From: Rhodoplanes serenus
GTDB lineage: Bacteria > Pseudomonadota > Alphaproteobacteria > Rhizobiales > Xanthobacteraceae
Assembly: GCA_009720755.1 (NCBI GenBank)
Contig: WNKV01000006.1
Coordinates: forward strand, 1-64,000
Reading direction: 5' to 3'
Length of the DNA stretch: 64,000 bases
Shown: positions 1 through 7,720 of the stretch, piece by piece
Layout: every line of letters starts with the position of its first letter
Position numbering within the stretch: position 1 is the first letter of the stretch
Position numbers and translations under genes: made by a program
Notes under the pieces: generated by a model
What the model saw: only the letters and a program-made list of their open reading frames with translations
Databases searched by the model: none
What the model was told of the DNA's origin: nothing

Positions 1-55
1 CGTGCCACGGCATGGACAGGCCTCCTTCGTAGCCTCCCATGCTCCTCCACTACAG

Positions 56-95
56 TGTCAGCCATGTCCCCGAACACTTGTCAGCTATGTCCCCG
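56..95. repeat. Direct repeat, possible IS end
   Basis: Two 17-bp copies of TGTCAGCYATGTCCCCG lie at 56-72 and 79-95, differing at one base and spaced 23 bp apart. Short, regularly spaced direct repeats of this kind resemble the multiple terminal repeats of IS21-type elements. No transposase lies in the window, so any element would be to the left of position 1. The assignment is by resemblance only. Confidence 0.4.
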
Positions 96-107
96 GGCCA
101 AACAACG

Positions 108-144
108 AGGCCGGGCATGACGAGTCAGAATCAGCGGCCATCGG
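108..144. repeat. Diverged copy of dispersed repeat A
   Basis: This 37-bp stretch matches the central part of the repeats at 31631-31711 and 31865-31945 with about five mismatches, including the shared blocks GGCCGGGCA and GACGAGTC and the ending GCCATCGG. It is therefore probably a decayed or partial third member of that family. Confidence 0.5.
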
Positions 145-172
145 TAATTGCGCCGGCCGACGAGCCGAAGCG

Positions 173-201
173 AAAACGGCGGCACCCCGGGGGTGCCGCC
201 G
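173..201 (-). terminator. Terminator of the bepA-scsC unit
   Basis: A 12-bp GC-rich inverted repeat (177-188 with 190-201) is followed on the minus strand by TTTT. It lies about 50 bp past the stop of the thiol oxidoreductase gene, as expected for an intrinsic terminator of that leftward transcript. Confidence 0.75.
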
Positions 202-251
202 TCCGTTTCTTCGGCTCGGCTCGGTCGGCCCGGGAGGCCGAGCCGTCCGCC

Positions 252-1049
252 TCAGCAGCTCGTCTGGCCGCAGCGGGCGGTGTTGATCTTCTGCCGCAGG
301 GCGTCGCGGCCGACCGCGCCGATCACCACGTCGGAGCCCACCACGTAGCTCGGCGTGCCGTTGAGCCCGAGCGCCTCGGCGAGCCGCAGGCTCTCCTCCA
401 GGCTCGCCCGCACCTCGTCGCTGTTCATGTCGCGCTCGGCGCGCGCCGCGTCGAAGCCGGCCTCCTTGGCGGCGGCGAGCGCCTTGGCCTTGTCGGCCTG
501 GCCACGGCCCATCAGCAGGCGCTGGTGAAAGTCGAAATACTTCTTGCCGGTCTTGTCCTGGAGCTTGACCGCGGCGGCGACCTTGGCGGCCTCGATCGAG
601 CCCTCGCCCAGCACCGGGAACTCCTTCAGCACGACCCGCAGCTTGGGATCGGCCTGCATCAGCTCCTGGAGGTCGCCGAGGGCGCGCTTGCAGTAGCCGC
701 AGTTGTAGTCGAAGAACTCGACCAGGGTGACGTCGCCGTCCGGGTTGCCGACGACGACGTGCCGGGCCGACTTGAACAGCGCGTTGGCGTGGGTCTGCAC
801 CGCCGCCTTGGCCTTCTCGGCCTCGACCACCGCCTGCTTCTTCTCCAGCTCGGCCAGCACCTCCTGGAGCAGCTCCGGCCGCTTCAGCAGGTACTCGCGG
901 ATGATCTGCTCGACCTCGCCGCGTTGCGCGTCCGTGAAGGTCTGGGCGGCCGCCGGGGTGGTGGCGAGCCCGGTGAGGCCGAGCGCCGAGGCGACCAGCC
1001 CCGAGCAGAGAAGGGCGGTCGCGGCAAAGCGCGGCAGGCGGAGCGGCAT
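252..1049 (-). CDS. ScsC/DsbA-like periplasmic thiol oxidoreductase
   Basis: The 265-aa product has a signal peptide (cleavage near AAAQ, residue 36). A helical N-terminal segment follows (about 44-72, EQIIREYLLKRPELL), typical of the oligomerisation region of ScsC/Com1-like proteins. The thioredoxin-fold domain carries the redox motif CGYC at 117-120 and the cis-proline TP at 232-233. Family knowledge says such proteins oxidise or isomerise disulfides in the periplasm. Two further cysteines (260 and 265) close the chain, which is unusual. An AAGGA box precedes the ATG. The gene starts 24 bp after the bepA-like gene and is probably co-transcribed with it. I see no DsbB or DsbD partner nearby. 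Confidence 0.85.
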   Translation of the reverse strand: MPLRLPRFAATALLCSGLVASALGLTGLATTPAAAQTFTDAQRGEVEQIIREYLLKRPELLQEVLAELEKKQAVVEAEKAKAAVQTHANALFKSARHVVVGNPDGDVTLVEFFDYNCGYCKRALGDLQELMQADPKLRVVLKEFPVLGEGSIEAAKVAAAVKLQDKTGKKYFDFHQRLLMGRGQADKAKALAAAKEAGFDAARAERDMNSDEVRASLEESLRLAEALGLNGTPSYVVGSDVVIGAVGRDALRQKINTARCGQTSC

Positions 1050-1073
1050 CGGTCGGTGTCCTTTTCTATGGTG

Positions 1074-2480
1074 TTAGCGCGGGCGTGGGCCGGTCGGCTG
1101 GACGCTCGCGATATCGTCGGCCTTGACCCAGCCGGGCGAGCCCACCGGGAAGCGCGTCTTGGCGCGGGCGGCGAGCTGGCGGGCGGTGCGCAGGTCGCCG
1201 CGGGCGGCGGCCGCCTGGGCGGCAGCGAGATCGGCCTGCGCGAGATCACCCTTGCGGCCGTAAGCCTTGGCGAGCTGGGCGTAGCCTTCCGGAATGTCGG
1301 GGTCGACCAGCATGGCCTGGCGCAGATAGCCGATGGCGTCGTCGGCGCTCTTGGGGTCGTTGGTCTCGATCAGCGCCTGCGCCAGCATCACCTGGATGAG
1401 CAGCGGGCTCGGCGCCGAGGCCACCGCCCGGCGCAGCGGCGCCACCGCCTCGGCGGCGCGGCCGCCTTCGAGCAGCACCTGGCCTTTCAGCTCGTGGAAA
1501 TAGGGATTGTTCGGCTGCACCTGGATCAGCGCGTCGATCTGGGCCAGCGCTTGGCGGATGTCGCCGTGCCGGTAGGTCGAGATGGCGCGGGCGTAGCGGG
1601 CCGGCAGGCTCGCGTCGGCGGGCGGATAGCGGCGCGCCACCACGCCCGGCTGGTCCATGTAGCCGAACAGCTTGGCCCGCACCATGTCGTGGCGAAGCTG
1701 AAGCTCGGCCGGGTCCTTGCGGTCCCAGTACTGGGTGCGGGCGATCTCCGCCAGGTTGGCGATGCGCTCGGACGGCAGCGGGTGCGACTGGAGGTAGGGG
1801 TCGGCGCCCTGCGCCGCGAACAGCACCTGGTCGGCGAACCGCTTGAACGTCTCGTACATGCCGCGCGCCGACTGGCCGGTCTCGGTCAGGAACTTGACGC
1901 CGGCGCGGTCGGCCTGCTCCTCGTGCTGGCGCTGGTAGGCGAGCAGCGAGCGCTGGATCATGCTGGTCGGCGCCGCCATGGCGACGGCCGCCGGGTTGCC
2001 GCCCACCTGGCCCGAGCGGGCGCCGGCCGCCACGGCGCCGAGGCCGAGCAGCACCGCGATGATCGCCATGGTGCTGGCATTGGCGAGCTCGGTGCGCAGC
2101 TTGGCGAGATGGCCGCCCGAGATGTGGCCGGTCTCGTGCGCCAAGACCCCGATGATCTGGTTCGGCGTCTGCGAGTCCATCAGGGCGCCGGCGTTCACGA
2201 AGATGCGGCGGCCGTCCATCACGAACGCATTGAACGAGCGGTCGTTGATGATGATGACCTTGACGTTCTGCTGGGCGAGGCCGGCGGCCTTGAGGATCGG
2301 CCGGGTGTAGTCGCGCAGCAGCTGCTCGATCTCGGCGTCGCGGATCAGTGGCAGCCGCGCCTGGGCGGCGGCCGGCACCGGCAGGCTCGCCATCGTGACC
2401 GCAAAGGCCACCGCGGCCGCGATGGCGCGCGGCGCCCGCAGGGTGAGCCGGCGCTTGACAGGGTCGCTCGCTGCGCTCAT
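1074..2480 (-). CDS. bepA: BepA-like M48 metalloprotease with TPRs
   Basis: The 468-aa protein has a signal peptide (residues about 10-40) and a zinc-protease domain with HETGH at 115-119 and a downstream EEQAD (187-191) that supplies the third ligand. The C-terminal third (roughly 280-450) is built of TPR-like helical repeats. This is the architecture of BepA/YfgC, a periplasmic protease-chaperone that assists assembly of outer-membrane beta-barrels and LptD. Placement just upstream of a disulfide oxidoreductase fits, because LptD maturation needs disulfide exchange. That functional link is inference. The start gives an intact signal peptide, although the ribosome-binding site is weak. Confidence 0.85.
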   Translation of the reverse strand: MSAASDPVKRRLTLRAPRAIAAAVAFAVTMASLPVPAAAQARLPLIRDAEIEQLLRDYTRPILKAAGLAQQNVKVIIINDRSFNAFVMDGRRIFVNAGALMDSQTPNQIIGVLAHETGHISGGHLAKLRTELANASTMAIIAVLLGLGAVAAGARSGQVGGNPAAVAMAAPTSMIQRSLLAYQRQHEEQADRAGVKFLTETGQSARGMYETFKRFADQVLFAAQGADPYLQSHPLPSERIANLAEIARTQYWDRKDPAELQLRHDMVRAKLFGYMDQPGVVARRYPPADASLPARYARAISTYRHGDIRQALAQIDALIQVQPNNPYFHELKGQVLLEGGRAAEAVAPLRRAVASAPSPLLIQVMLAQALIETNDPKSADDAIGYLRQAMLVDPDIPEGYAQLAKAYGRKGDLAQADLAAAQAAAARGDLRTARQLAARAKTRFPVGSPGWVKADDIASVQPTGPRPR

Positions 2481-2713
2481 TCGAACCGGGTGCTTGGTCG
2501 CCCGTCACGACGATACGCAGGAGACCGGGCGTTCGACAACGGGCCGCCGCGCGACCCTTCCATGACTCAACAACCCGCAGAATGCGGCAACAGCACGGCG
2601 CCGGCCTCGCCCGGGACTCGCTGCTCCGGGACCATCGGTCCGGACGCGCGGCTCCGAGACCCCCGTCCGCGTCGCGACCGCAGCCGAAACGCCGCATCGC
2701 TTCCGAGGCTTCC

Positions 2714-3898
2714 ATGACATCCGACCACCCCCTGTGCCAGCCCTCGGCCCGCAGCGACGTCCCCCCCTTCATGGTGATGGACGTGATGACGGCCGCCGCC
2801 CGCCTGGAGCAGGCCGGCCGTCACGTCATCCACATGGAGGTGGGACAGCCGGAGGCGCCGGCCCCCGCCACCGCGCTCGCCGCCGCGCGCGCGGCGCTCG
2901 GCGGCAGCGGGGCCGCGCTGGGCTACACCGAGAGCCTCGGCATCCCGAGCCTGCGCCGCCGCATCGCCCGCCACTACGAGGAGACCTATGGGTTCGCGGT
3001 CGATCCCGCCACCGTGCTGGTGACCACCGGCTCGTCGGGCGCTTTCGTGCTCGCCTTCCTGGCGCTGCTGGAGCCCGGCGACCGGGTGGCGCTGACGGCG
3101 CCGGCCTATCCGCCCTATCGCCACATCCTCACGGCGCTCGGCTGCGAGCCGGTGCTGATCCGCACCGGCCCCGAGACGCGCTGGGCGCTCACCCCGGAGG
3201 CGCTGCTGGCGGCCCATCGCGAGACGCCGCTGAAGGCGGTGCTGATCGCCAGCCCCGCCAACCCGACCGGCACCATGATGACCGAGGAGGCGCTGACGCG
3301 CCTCGTCCGCACCGCCGAGGACGCCGGCATCGCGGTGATCTCCGACGAGATCTATCACGGCCTCGACTACGCCTTTCCGGCCACCACGGCGCGCGCCGTC
3401 TCGGGCGACACCGTGGTGATCAACTCGTTCTCCAAGTATTTCTGCATGACCGGCTGGCGGGTCGGCTGGATCGTCGCGCCGGAACGCCTGGTGCGGCCGA
3501 TGGAGCGGCTGCATCAGAACCTCGCCATCTCGGTGCCGACGCTGTCGCAGATCGCCGCCGAGGCGGCTTTCGAGGGCCGCGCCGAGCTGGAGGCCGTCAA
3601 GGCCGGCTATGCGCGCAACCGCGACATCCTGATGAAGGGCCTGCCGGCCTGCGGGCTCGATCGCTTCCTACCGGTGGACGGCGCCTTCTATCTCTACGCC
3701 GACGTGTCGGGCTTCACGCCCGACAGCCATGCCTTCGCCCGCGCGCTGCTGGAGGAGGCCGGCGTCGCGGTGACGCCGGGGCTCGACTTCGATCCGGTCG
3801 CCGGCCATCGCTTCGTCCGCTTCTCCTATGCGCGGGCCGAGGCCGACATGGTGATGGCGGTCGATCGCATCGGCCGCTGGCTGAAGGGCCTGGGGTAG
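2714..3898 (+). CDS. PLP-dependent class I/II aminotransferase
   Basis: The 394-aa protein has the fold-type I aminotransferase pattern. It shows a substrate-loop region near the N-terminus (HMEVGQPEAPAP), the NPTGT motif of the cofactor pocket, DEIYHGLDY, and the Schiff-base lysine K241 in SFSKYF followed by MTGWRVGW. The family transfers amino groups from aspartate, aromatic or alanine-type donors. The substrate cannot be read from sequence. The reading frame is open further upstream, but ATG 2714 gives the usual family N-terminus. It is divergent from bepA across 233 bp. Confidence 0.85.
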   Translation: MTSDHPLCQPSARSDVPPFMVMDVMTAAARLEQAGRHVIHMEVGQPEAPAPATALAAARAALGGSGAALGYTESLGIPSLRRRIARHYEETYGFAVDPATVLVTTGSSGAFVLAFLALLEPGDRVALTAPAYPPYRHILTALGCEPVLIRTGPETRWALTPEALLAAHRETPLKAVLIASPANPTGTMMTEEALTRLVRTAEDAGIAVISDEIYHGLDYAFPATTARAVSGDTVVINSFSKYFCMTGWRVGWIVAPERLVRPMERLHQNLAISVPTLSQIAAEAAFEGRAELEAVKAGYARNRDILMKGLPACGLDRFLPVDGAFYLYADVSGFTPDSHAFARALLEEAGVAVTPGLDFDPVAGHRFVRFSYARAEADMVMAVDRIGRWLKGLG

Positions 3899-3915
3899 GG
3901 GTGGCGGTCCTCTCC

Positions 3916-4815
3916 ATGCCGGTCGAGACGATCGCGCTCGGCGCCGCCGGCACGGCGGCCGGGCTGTGGGGCCTGCGCTGGCTCGCCCACCGGGCGCTGC
4001 TGCGCGGCCTGCGGGCGCCGCGACTGCCGCACGCCCAGGGGCCGCTCGACCTCGGTCTGCCGGCCGATCGGGTCGACGAGGCGACGATCGACGGCCCGCG
4101 CGGCAAGCGCCTGTTCGCCTGGCTGGTGCGGCCCGACGGCGATCCCGCCACGCCGCGACCCGCCGTGCTGGTGATGCACGGCTGGGGCTCCAACGCCGCC
4201 ATGATGCTGCCCGTGGTGGCACCGCTGCGCGCCGCCGGCTTCGCGGTGCTGCTGCTCGACGCCCGGTGCCACGGCCGCAGCGACGACGAGGACTTCGCCT
4301 CGATGCCGCGCTTCGCCGAGGACATCGCGGCGGGCCTCGCCTGGCTGCGCCGCCGCCCCGGCATCGACGCCGCCCGCATCGCGCTGATCGGCCACTCGGT
4401 GGGGGCGGGCGCCGCGCTGCTGCATGCGGCACGTCACGCCGACGTCGTCGCCGTGGTCAGCCTGTCGGCCTTCGCGCATCCGCGCGAGGTGATGAAGCGG
4501 TGGATCGCCGCGGTGCGGCTGCCTTACCCGGTGCTCGGCTGGTACGTGCTGCGCCATGTCGAGCAGGTGATCGGCGTCTCGTTCGACACCATCGCGCCGG
4601 TGGCGACCGCCGCCCGGGTGACGTGCCCGCTGCTGGTGGTGCATGGGCGCCGCGACGACACGGTGCCGTTCTCGGACGCCGAGCGCATCGCTGCGGCGGC
4701 CCCGCACGCCACGCTGGTCGCGGTCGATGCCGATCACGATCTGCGCGGCGCGCTGGCGCCCCATGCCGGGGTGCTGGTGGACTTCCTGGTCACGGCGGCC
4801 GGCGCTGGCTCGTGA
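3916..4815 (+). CDS. Alpha/beta-hydrolase, possibly membrane-anchored
   Basis: The 299-aa product begins with a hydrophobic stretch (residues about 4-30) that could anchor it to the membrane. The catalytic core follows: an oxyanion region HGWGSNAA, the nucleophile elbow GHSVGAG with Ser161, an acidic residue in GRRDDTVP and a late DADHD histidine. It is a serine hydrolase of the dienelactone-hydrolase/prolyl-oligopeptidase-like group. The substrate is unknown. It starts 17 bp after the aminotransferase stop, so the two are likely an operon. GTG 3901 is an in-frame alternative start. Its stop directly abuts the stop of the convergent gene at 4816. Confidence 0.75.
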   Translation: MPVETIALGAAGTAAGLWGLRWLAHRALLRGLRAPRLPHAQGPLDLGLPADRVDEATIDGPRGKRLFAWLVRPDGDPATPRPAVLVMHGWGSNAAMMLPVVAPLRAAGFAVLLLDARCHGRSDDEDFASMPRFAEDIAAGLAWLRRRPGIDAARIALIGHSVGAGAALLHAARHADVVAVVSLSAFAHPREVMKRWIAAVRLPYPVLGWYVLRHVEQVIGVSFDTIAPVATAARVTCPLLVVHGRRDDTVPFSDAERIAAAAPHATLVAVDADHDLRGALAPHAGVLVDFLVTAAGAGS

Positions 4816-5112
4816 TCAGTTGTGCTTCTTCACCCAAATGTTGAGCGACTGCCAGTTCTGTGCGGCGTTGATCTGTGCGCGTTCCCACGGGTCGACGAAG
4901 CCGTCGCTGCGCGCCTTCAGCTTCATCGCCTGGATCTGCTGCTGTCCCTTCATGAGCTGCGCGGTCTCCCCATAGGTGAGCTGGCCGCTCTGAACACCCT
5001 GGAAGATGCGCTGGCCCTGGAAGACCTGGCGGTCGTCGATGGGGCCGGCAACGGCGGCCGTGGCGGTGGCGAGCAGGGCGCCGGTGATCAGGATGGACTT
5101 CGGGATGGTCAT
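4816..5112 (-). CDS. Small secreted protein, EF-hand-like remnant
   Basis: The 98-aa protein has a clear signal peptide (ILITGALLATATAAVAG) and a mature part rich in Gln and basic residues, ending in NIWVKKHN. The segment DGFVDPWERAQI resembles one degenerate EF-hand-type acidic loop. Similar short periplasmic proteins of unknown role are common in Rhizobiales. The start is set by AGGAG seven bases upstream of ATG 5112; longer in-frame starts would bury the signal peptide. No function can be assigned. Confidence 0.7.
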   Translation of the reverse strand: MTIPKSILITGALLATATAAVAGPIDDRQVFQGQRIFQGVQSGQLTYGETAQLMKGQQQIQAMKLKARSDGFVDPWERAQINAAQNWQSLNIWVKKHN

Positions 5113-5300
5113 GGCACGCTCCTCGGATCGGCCCGGGCTGGTGATGCCGGGGCGGCAGACCATGCGGGCTTCGGTAATGAGGTGCGCGAGATCGCCTTCA
5201 GGTTCGTGTAACACACTGAAGAATATGATGAATACACGTTCAGCATGAACCGATTGTCAGCTCCGCCGGAGCGCCGGCAGGGGCGCGGTGGGCGGGCCGA

Positions 5301-5534
5301 TCAGCACGCCGTGCCGGCGTCGATGGCGGCCTGCGCCAGACGAACCGCGTCGGCGGCGGTCTCGGCATCGGCCGAGGTGGTGAAGCCGCCGAGATCGGCC
5401 GAGGCGGGTGACGTAGCTGCGGCGTCGCCGCGATGAACCACGGCGCGCCAGCGGCCGGGCTCGCGCTCGAAGGGCGCGATCGTCCAGCCCGCATGGGTGA
5501 GGGGGGCGGGCGGTGTCTCGGCCTCGCGGGTCAT
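5301..5534 (-). CDS. Small conserved-looking cytosolic protein
   Basis: The 77-aa product contains AGWTIAPFEREPGRWRA and an Ala-rich helical end (ETAADAVRLAQAAIDAG). The pattern resembles short uncharacterised proteins I have seen in Rhizobiales, perhaps a small alpha/beta domain. A GGGAG box sits eight bases before ATG 5532-5534. The frame continues open upstream, but that extension has shadow-type composition. No function is proposed. Confidence 0.55.
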   Translation of the reverse strand: MTREAETPPAPLTHAGWTIAPFEREPGRWRAVVHRGDAAATSPASADLGGFTTSADAETAADAVRLAQAAIDAGTAC

Positions 5535-5783
5535 CGGCGGCTCCCGGGTCTCGTGCCTGTGGCGGCGCACGCGCGTCTCGTCTCGCCTCGCGCCTCGTGC
5601 TGCGAGTCTCGATGGAGAAGCGAGGCGACGCCGCCCGGTTCCGGCCGGCGCGCCACGATACGGCGCCCGCGGCGCGGCGTCGCCCCTGTGGCGATCGGAC
5701 GCCATTGTGACAGCTCTATGAACTGGCGGGCCGGCGAGCGCGTCGCTTAAATCCTCGCGCGATGAACGGCCGTGAGGAGCGTC

Positions 5784-7712
5784 GTGAAGACACGCATCAT
5801 CGAGCATCTCGGCCAGTCCGACATCCTGCTGCCGGTTCTGGTGGGGTCGGCGCTGGCTGCCAATGATCGCGCCAAGCTGCGCATGAGCGTGCTGCAAGCC
5901 GCCGCTCAGCACGCGAGGCGACCGGGCGGTCCGGTGCCCGATTGGGCCGCGGAGGCGCGCGCCGCCGGTCTCGACGCGGCGGCCCTGCGGGCCCTGGTGG
6001 TCGGCGCCCGGACGGCCGCCGGCGATGTGCTGGTGGCGCCCGGGCTCGACGATCTCAAGCGGGCGCTGGTCGCCGATGGCGAGGCGATGATCGCCCCGGT
6101 GGCGGCCGCCGATGCCGGCGCCGGCACGGCGGCGGCCGCTCGCCTGCGCCGCACCGCCGCCGACCTCGACTCCTCCGGACCCGATCAGATCGGCCTGGCG
6201 GCGCTGGCACATCTCACCGCCGCTCCGCATGACGGCGGCGACGACACCCTGCACCGGCTGGTGATGGACCTGCATCGCGACATCAATCGGCTGGCCGCCG
6301 CCTGCGCCGAGGAGACGGTGGCGGGCGCCCGCGCGCACGGCCTGCGCGACGCGGACCGGCCGCTGGTCGAAGCCTTCATGCGCGGCGTCGAGGCGACCCG
6401 CGGGCTCAAGTTCGACCACCCCGGGCTCGACACCCTGGCGACCCGCGTCGGCGAGCGGCTGGTGCTGCAAAACGACATCGGCACCACCGATGCCCATGTG
6501 CTGGTGGTGGCGATCGAGGACGGCGTCGTCACCGTCACCTACTCGGACGTCCACCGGCCGCGGGCCCAGTTCTTCACCCGCCTGCTCGACGCCCACCCGG
6601 TCGCCTGGAGCGGCCTCTCGGAGGCGCGCGCCGCCGGGCTCGGCGAGGGCGGGGCGTTCTATCTGGTCACCGGGCGACTCGCCGGCGACGGCGCCGCCCA
6701 GGCCGCCTTCCTGGAGACGCTCGGCGCCTCGCTGGTGTTCCTGATCGACTGGAACCGGGCCCGCAAGGTGCTGCGCACGCTGGTCGGCAAGGGCGACGCC
6801 GTGCGGGTGCTGGAGCGGGCCGCGCGGGCGCGCGTCGGCCATCGCGCCTTTCTGGAGCTGGGCGGCGGCGAGCTGATCGCCGCGGCGGTGCGCCATGCGG
6901 CGCCGACCCGCATCGGCTTCGGCGAGCGCCTCGATGCGGTGCTCGGCCGCGACGCCGCCTTCGAGTTCGTGGAGAGCGTGCTGCGCATCGCCGCCGAGAC
7001 GCTGCGGGCCGGCCGCTCGGTGCGGCTCGCCAACGACGCCGTCGAGGCGGAGCTGGTCCGCCATCTGGACCGCGGCGACAGCCGGCTGCTCGCCGTGGCG
7101 GTGCGGCAGGCCGGGCTCGCCCGCGAGATCGCGGTGCGCATCGCCGCCGACATCGGCGAGCGGGCGGCCGGCCGGCCCGGTTCCGGTGCCGCTCTCGCGG
7201 CCTTCGCCAAGCGCACCGAGGAGAAGGCCGACCGCATCGCGCTCGACACCCGGATGGCGGCGCGCCGGCTCAATGCCGGCGCCACCATCACGGCGATCGT
7301 CGACGTCATCGAGGACGCCATCGACGAGCTGGAGCAGGCCGCCTTCCTGGCCTCGCTGATCGACGGCGAGACCGACCCCGAGATGCTGCGGGCGCTCGGC
7401 GAGCTGTGCCTGGCGGTGGTCGACGCCACCGAGGTCGCGGTGTCGGGCCTCGACGCCGCCGCCGACGTGCCCGAGGGACGCCGCGCCGATTCCGACGACG
7501 CGCTGGCGGCGGCCGGTCGGCTGGCCGAGATCGAGCGCGCCTGCGACGCCGTCGAGCGGATGCTGACGGCGCTCGTGCTGCGCGGCGACGGGGCCGCCCG
7601 CATGCTGATCGGGCCGCTGGAGCTGGCGCGGGCGCTCGAGCGCGCCAGCGACCGCCTGGCCCGTGCGGGGCATCTGCTCCGCGCCCATGTTCTCGATCAT
7701 CTGGCGGCGTGA
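5784..7712 (+). CDS. PhoU-like C-terminal domain protein
   Basis: The 642-aa protein is probably cytosolic. Residues about 1-400 are an unrecognised alpha/beta region (DDTLHRLVMDLHRDIN, GTTDAHVLVVAIEDG). The C-terminal part (about 410-640) is all-helical with spaced EEKADRI and EIERACDAVERML motifs, reminiscent of the PhoU/DUF47 four-helix repeats that bind metal and regulate phosphate transport. GTG 5784 has GAGGAG just upstream and is preferred to GTG 5772. The stop is 8 bp before the PPDK-like gene, so the two almost certainly form one operon and may act together. The PhoU relationship is by pattern only. Confidence 0.6.
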   Translation: MKTRIIEHLGQSDILLPVLVGSALAANDRAKLRMSVLQAAAQHARRPGGPVPDWAAEARAAGLDAAALRALVVGARTAAGDVLVAPGLDDLKRALVADGEAMIAPVAAADAGAGTAAAARLRRTAADLDSSGPDQIGLAALAHLTAAPHDGGDDTLHRLVMDLHRDINRLAAACAEETVAGARAHGLRDADRPLVEAFMRGVEATRGLKFDHPGLDTLATRVGERLVLQNDIGTTDAHVLVVAIEDGVVTVTYSDVHRPRAQFFTRLLDAHPVAWSGLSEARAAGLGEGGAFYLVTGRLAGDGAAQAAFLETLGASLVFLIDWNRARKVLRTLVGKGDAVRVLERAARARVGHRAFLELGGGELIAAAVRHAAPTRIGFGERLDAVLGRDAAFEFVESVLRIAAETLRAGRSVRLANDAVEAELVRHLDRGDSRLLAVAVRQAGLAREIAVRIAADIGERAAGRPGSGAALAAFAKRTEEKADRIALDTRMAARRLNAGATITAIVDVIEDAIDELEQAAFLASLIDGETDPEMLRALGELCLAVVDATEVAVSGLDAAADVPEGRRADSDDALAAAGRLAEIERACDAVERMLTALVLRGDGAARMLIGPLELARALERASDRLARAGHLLRAHVLDHLAA

Positions 7713-7720
7713 GGGAGGCG

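Noticed and set aside
2582-2713. Longer start for the aminotransferase
   Set aside because: The added residues are unlike the family N-terminus and read as intergenic sequence.
5301-7700. Long minus-strand frame through the PhoU-like gene
   Set aside because: Only the last 77 codons have gene-like composition and a ribosome site; the rest mirrors the plus-strand gene.
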